Source: Casuarius casuarius
Lineage: Eukaryota; Chordata; Aves; Casuariiformes; Casuariidae
NCBI GenBank assembly: GCA_003342895.1
Contig: PTFA01000055.1
Span: forward strand, 62,001 to 126,000
Direction of reading: 5' to 3'
Length of the DNA: 64,000 bases
Positions within the stretch are counted from its first letter, which is position 1. Each line of letters begins with the position of its first letter. This document shows, in pieces, positions 59,001 to 64,000 of the stretch. The notes under the pieces were generated by a model, which made no database searches, was not told the origin of the DNA, and worked only from the letters and a program-made list of their open reading frames with translations. The translations under genes were made by a program, and so were the position numbers.

Positions 59001-62000
59001 TCTCCCAGTTATTTTTGGGTGTAGATCAGGCAGCAAACATAGAGAATCTTTAAAGAAAGCTGCAAAAGGCCACATAACAGGCTTTATCCTTTGGACCTAC
59101 TGGAAGAAGTTTGATTTCCATATACTATTTTTACCAGTACAAAATATTTTCGTAGGCTATCCTGAAATATCAGCTAGAGTGTTTTAAGCTAAATACACCA
59201 AGGGACAAAGAATGAATACAAGGATATAGGTCTTCATACTTATTTCTTCCAGAAAAATTAGAAATGCTACATTACTTGCCTAAAAGGTAACACAGCCATA
59301 GGACAATACATAATTTTAAAATGTGAAAGAATTTAATGGGCCATACTAAAGGAAATGAGTTTCTCAACTAGTGATCAGATGCTTGCATGGAGAGTAACTA
59401 TGTCATTCTTTTTGCAGTATTTTTCTGAATTATTTTCCTCACAGGTGTTATTTAAAGTAATTTATTGGACAGTATCACAGCTCCCCTCTGGGTGGGAGGC
59501 CAGAACTGAGGGATGTTCTTAATACAAGCATTGCTTTTATGGATCACACAGTCTGGAAACCAGCCTCATCAAGAACATTGCAGTCTATTTAGGTAGAAGA
59601 GCGACATTTGTTATTCCAGGCAGTGAGAAGGCAGTTGCTTTACTTGGGGCACTGTGCTCTCATAAACAAGGATCAGCAGATCTGTTCCAGACTTATCTGC
59701 GAAATGGTTTTCAGTGTGTCATTTACGCTATCATCGTGAGCATTGTTTCTGTGTTGATTTGTGTCCTCACCCACTTGGCTAACTCCCACTGTCTAGACCT
59801 GAGCTATCCTTCATCGCCACTGTGGTGAAGAAGTAAATGAGATAACTGCATCACATTATTTGGCCTTCTATTTTCTTAAACTCCTCCACTTTGTGATGAA
59901 TTATTATTTCTTTCTCACATCAGGTGTTTTCTGCAGTACAGTTCAATTGGCATTTTTTAGGAACCCTGATGTTAAATGACATATTCTGTACGTAAGTAGG
60001 TTTATGTTTTAGAGTGTAAGATTTATGTTCTTGCCTGTGCTAGGGTAAGTAGATAGACTGCTTGACTCTAATCAGTATGTGTTAGATAAGATTTGGACTT
60101 TGGCAGTTTCTCAGAATAGCTGCAACCTGTCACTGGGGTCTGCTGTCCCCTCTCTTCAACCAGCATGTTGCTTAAGGTACGGCTCTGTAATAAGCCATGT
60201 GAGGAGCTGATCTGGCTCGAAGCTGCAGTTTTTGTAGACCTAATTTTTGGCTCCATTCCTTGAACCAGCTCACTGTGGGTTTGCACAAGCACCCATGCTG
60301 GCCTAACTGAGGGCCTTAAAACACACAGCCAGAGGTAGAGGGGAAGTGGCCTGTGGAAGCCTGAATTTAATCTGTGAAACTTTATCTTCATTCTTGGTGG
60401 GGGGAGGGGAGGGGAATATGCAGAACTACCTTGTACAGTATATTACAAAGGCTTTTGTTTACATCTACATATAAATGCATATTCAAAGTTTAGTCTGATT
60501 TTTTTATTTTTGATTTTGACTCTTTCTTTATCCTCCTTTGGGTTTGTCTCCATGCGTGTCTGTATGCTTAAAAATCTTCTATTTTGTAGCCATTTTCTTA
60601 GACCATATTTTGACCCTAGATCATCAGTTGGGAAACACTGCCTTAGAGAACATCAATGATTACGTCAATCAAATATTTTTCTGAGAGCCAAGGATTTCCA
60701 AACTCCAAAGATGTTCAAGCTATAGCTCATTTTCGTGGACGTGCCTCTTACTTGGGGCTGCTTCTTTCTGAGCAGATTATCAGACTGCTAGATAAACACT
60801 TAATGTTTTTATCAAGTCATAAAAATGTCTTTTTAAGGGAGATCTTGAATTACTTACTCTGATTGATTGTGTAGATGTATTTTTTCCCAGCTGAAAATAA
60901 TCTTCTACTTCATTGAATAGTGTGGCTCTTGCATTCACTCCAGATATGGGAAAGTTGAACTCAGTTCTTTCCTCTTCAGGAGGTTCAATCCTCTGCTTTT
61001 AAACAGAGTGCCATAAATACTATACTCTCAGACGAGTGCTCTTGCTCTCTGCTTGTAAAGCTGTTTCTCTTTTTCTAAACCAAGAGTGCAGTGGGCAAGG
61101 GACTGGAGCCTCTTGAACGGCTGTTCAAACAATGGAGCTGAGGATCCCTTCTTTCTCCCTTCGTGTGCCCTTCGAATACAAGCTCTGCTCCACTCGAGGC
61201 AGGAACAAAACCCAGCTTGACTTCTACCAAGTATCCTAACTAAAAGCTGGGGGGATTTTCTGGAGCAGGATCCTCTTGTTGAAGGTGTTTCACCTTCTTT
61301 AAAACACTTGAATAAATATGGAAATGCAAAGATGTGAGACAAAATGACATTGTGTCTCCTCAGACCTCTAAGCTACTGAATAAAAGGATGTTTCTTCACA
61401 GGCTGGCTCTGTGACTCCTTGTTTTTCCTAAAATGAGTGTCCCAAAATGAAATATTTTGTTTAGGGCTGAAAAGAACAATTTTGTGTTAAATGGACTAGA
61501 ACTCCTCCAGCTCTTGTTTCAGTGACAAAAAGAGGAAACAAAAATAAGTTTAGTTTGATACAAACTGAATATGAATTCTCTTTTTCTTTGATTCAGCAGC
61601 AAAAGTCTTGGTCAAAAGGCCTCTAGAGTGCTGGCAACGTTTGCCCTTTCGTTTTTAGGGACGTATGAATTGTGCCATCATTATTTAAATACCTTTATGT
61701 GAACAGCTATCAAGTAATGTATTGCTTGAAAACCGTTCACTCTGAATCATATCTTTAACTAGTTATAGTACATTATCCATGAGGTGTGACTCAATTAGGC
61801 TGCATGGTATTGTGCCTATTTCCTGATTGTGTGAACAGAAGAAAAGGCTTTTCTGGCTGAAGCAGGAATACTAATATTGGTACAAGAATTATCGTGGTTG
61901 CATATTGACATCATGCAATAACTTAGCCTTGCTGAATATTTTTGAAAACAAGCAAGCACAAGGGGTGGCATAATAGCCAAATCGAAAGGGATTTGTAAAT

Positions 62001-64000
62001 GTGTCCATGAATATTTTTTCCTACTATTTACCCAGCTCTTGTCTTGTAACTGAGTTTACTGAAATGCATAAATCAGTACTGAGTATTTTAGGAGTCTATC
62101 CAGCTGCATTTCTCTTTTAGCATTCTCTTGTCAGCATGAAATATTGTGCCAAGAGCTATATCTGTGCAGTTTAGAGAATTTAGATAATTATGTAGGAAGA
62201 TGGAAAATTAATTTAATAAAAAACCTAGGGTTTATAGTATAGAACTGTCTGTAGCTGCATTAAAAATATCACCAAGACACAACAACTAAGATAAATCTTC
62301 TTATGTAACATTTTATCACTGTTCTGCACACCAAAACCTTAACTATGATATACAGCATCTCTATAAAGCTCGAATAGTTTAAGTACAATGATGGACATAC
62401 TAATAATCGATTTAGGGGAACTGCAGATGCATAAAGAAAAGTTTGTGGAAACATTATCATCTGATGATTTTACTTCAAGGTTTTTAACCTTGAAATATTT
62501 CCAAAGATTTACATGATGGCCTCATGGTTTTTGCCATTTTGGAAGAAAAAAAAGAAATGCATCAAATACAAAACACTATTTAAAAATATACATAAGAATT
62601 GATATGTAAATCTAGAAATCAGTAATAATGACCTTGTTTTAATTGTGGTTGCTTTTCTATCCCATTCCCATACAGCAATGATAGCTGTATCACTGAGTAA
62701 GTGTATTTACGCAAGTATGTATGTTATGTTGTGAATGTTAGAAGAAATTTATTTTATACTACACAAGCTACAGTATGAACATACTGTAAACCTTGTAAAA
62801 CAACCTTATCAGTCACAAGACAGCTCACCTACATTTCATAATAAATTGAAGTTGTGTTTATGAATGTTAGGTGGGACAGTAATAAACACAAAGTTCAACC
62901 AAAACAGATGGGGCTCCAACAGGATTTGTAAAATGGGTTACTTCGCTGCTGGCAGCCCAGATCTCATTTTCAGACAAAAATACAAGCAGAATCGAGGAAG
63001 AGGAAAGAGAAAAAGGTCACATAGATGTTCTGAAAAACACACAGAATCGAGAAACTTTTGATGGTATTTTTTTCCTTTATTAATTTTGTGTTTTTGAAGT
63101 AAATATGGCCTTTTGGCTAAGGCAGGGAAATTGCTCAGTGGGGTATCTTTTTTCCTACTTTTTGGATCTAACCTTGGTCTTGTGGCATGTTCTGTGTATC
63201 ACAGAAGGAACAGAGAAGGTACATAGCACTGTGAAAGCTCAAACCCTCATTCTTTGTAGGCCTTGCTTAATGGAGATATACCAACCTCCCTTCTCACAAT
63301 GACATTTATGCATTTCTTTTCAATGACTGTGAATTTTTTTGGTATCCTTGTCGAGAATATGTCATGTTTAAAGAAGCTTGCTTATAATATTTACTTAAAG
63401 AATACAATTAGAAACAATAGGTGGAGCTTCACTAGCCTTGCAGAAAATGGCATTTTTTGTTTATGCTGCACACAGATATGTGGGTTTTAAAATCTGAGTG
63501 AGTATGGATGTGGCAAAACTAAGACCTGTGTTTAAAAACTAATTAATTGCTTCATTTTAATTCATAACTTGGCTTGCTTGCATCAATGGGACGACTCATA
63601 CTGAAAGCTTAGATGTGATTTGCAGAAGCAAGGTCTAACTGAATTGACAATTTCCGCAATGAAGACTTGATCTTCAATATTAAATGTTAATATTCTTAGA
63701 CATTATTTTTTTAATAAGAAGCTAGAATGCTGACACGATGTCCTTAAAAAAACTGAGATACTTTTAACTATTTCCTCTCTTCCCGGTAAAAGCATTCTTA
63801 CTCCTTTTCTCCTAGTTATTTCTTGATTTTCTTTTCATTAACTCCTCTCCCATTTTCCCCCGACACCTCCCTCCTGCCAAAAGTGTAGGTTAATCTCTGA
63901 GCAATCATTTTCTTGAAAATATTGCACAGTTTCTTTTGTACTTGCTATATATCTCCTTGAGGGGTTTCAGGTTTTCTTTCATTGGCACTTCTTTCATTTC
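56051..64000. other. Intergenic DNA to the window end
   Basis: AT-rich DNA with a G-rich run at about 60,396-60,415. Patches at 60,060-60,390 and 61,030-61,320 are less AT-rich and may be old repeats, but I could not classify them. No exon of PARP8 or any other gene recognised. Confidence 0.55.

Noticed and set aside
39300..64000. Exons of PARP8, the expected upstream neighbour
   Set aside because: I looked for plausible spliced coding segments and a second genuine CpG-island promoter and found none. The gene is probably outside the window.

Overview
This is a window of vertebrate nuclear DNA, most likely from a bird. The evidence is split genes with GT-AG introns, a CpG-island promoter, very few transposable elements, an old CR1-family LINE fragment, and one gene that reads clearly as embigin (EMB). 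I cannot name the species. There is no bacterial, viral or organellar gene organisation, and almost all short open frames are chance frames in non-coding DNA.

Layout: 1-18,380 is non-coding DNA downstream of EMB, with a decayed CR1 LINE at about 6.39-7.24 kb. From 18,456 to 38,826 lies EMB on the minus strand. I rebuilt ten coding exons by hand from splice sites, reading phase and protein similarity; together they make a 369-residue precursor. It has a signal peptide, a Ser/Thr-rich stalk, two immunoglobulin domains, one membrane helix with a buried glutamate, and a short cytoplasmic tail. A CpG island with an assembly gap of 223 N (38,845-39,067) covers the probable promoter and 5' end. From about 39.3 kb to the end I find no exon of any known gene. 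In other vertebrates PARP8 lies upstream of EMB, so this is probably the EMB-PARP8 intergenic region, but that is inferred and not seen here.

The most interesting structure is in the 5' half of EMB. Three consecutive coding exons (33,258-33,344, 31,011-31,100 and 29,617-29,706) have 87, 90 and 90 bases, all in phase 1-1, and share a Pro-x-x-Thr-Thr type start. The first two are clear relatives. The intron sequence upstream of each (34.64-35.89 kb and 31.64-32.90 kb) is also duplicated in the same order and orientation. The extracellular stalk therefore appears to have grown by tandem exon duplication. A possible further relic or 18-base microexon lies at 36,392-36,409. The gene also has a GC-AG intron, fixed by reading phase, and a consensus splice donor 18 bases after the stop codon.

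The upstream flank holds an inverted pair of GC-rich repeats (about 50.57-51.00 and 54.17-54.69 kb), a diverged direct repeat pair (about 52.95-53.13 and 55.87-56.05 kb), and several perfect short hairpins. I found no sign of a wholly new multigene system; the novelty is in gene structure and repeat architecture.
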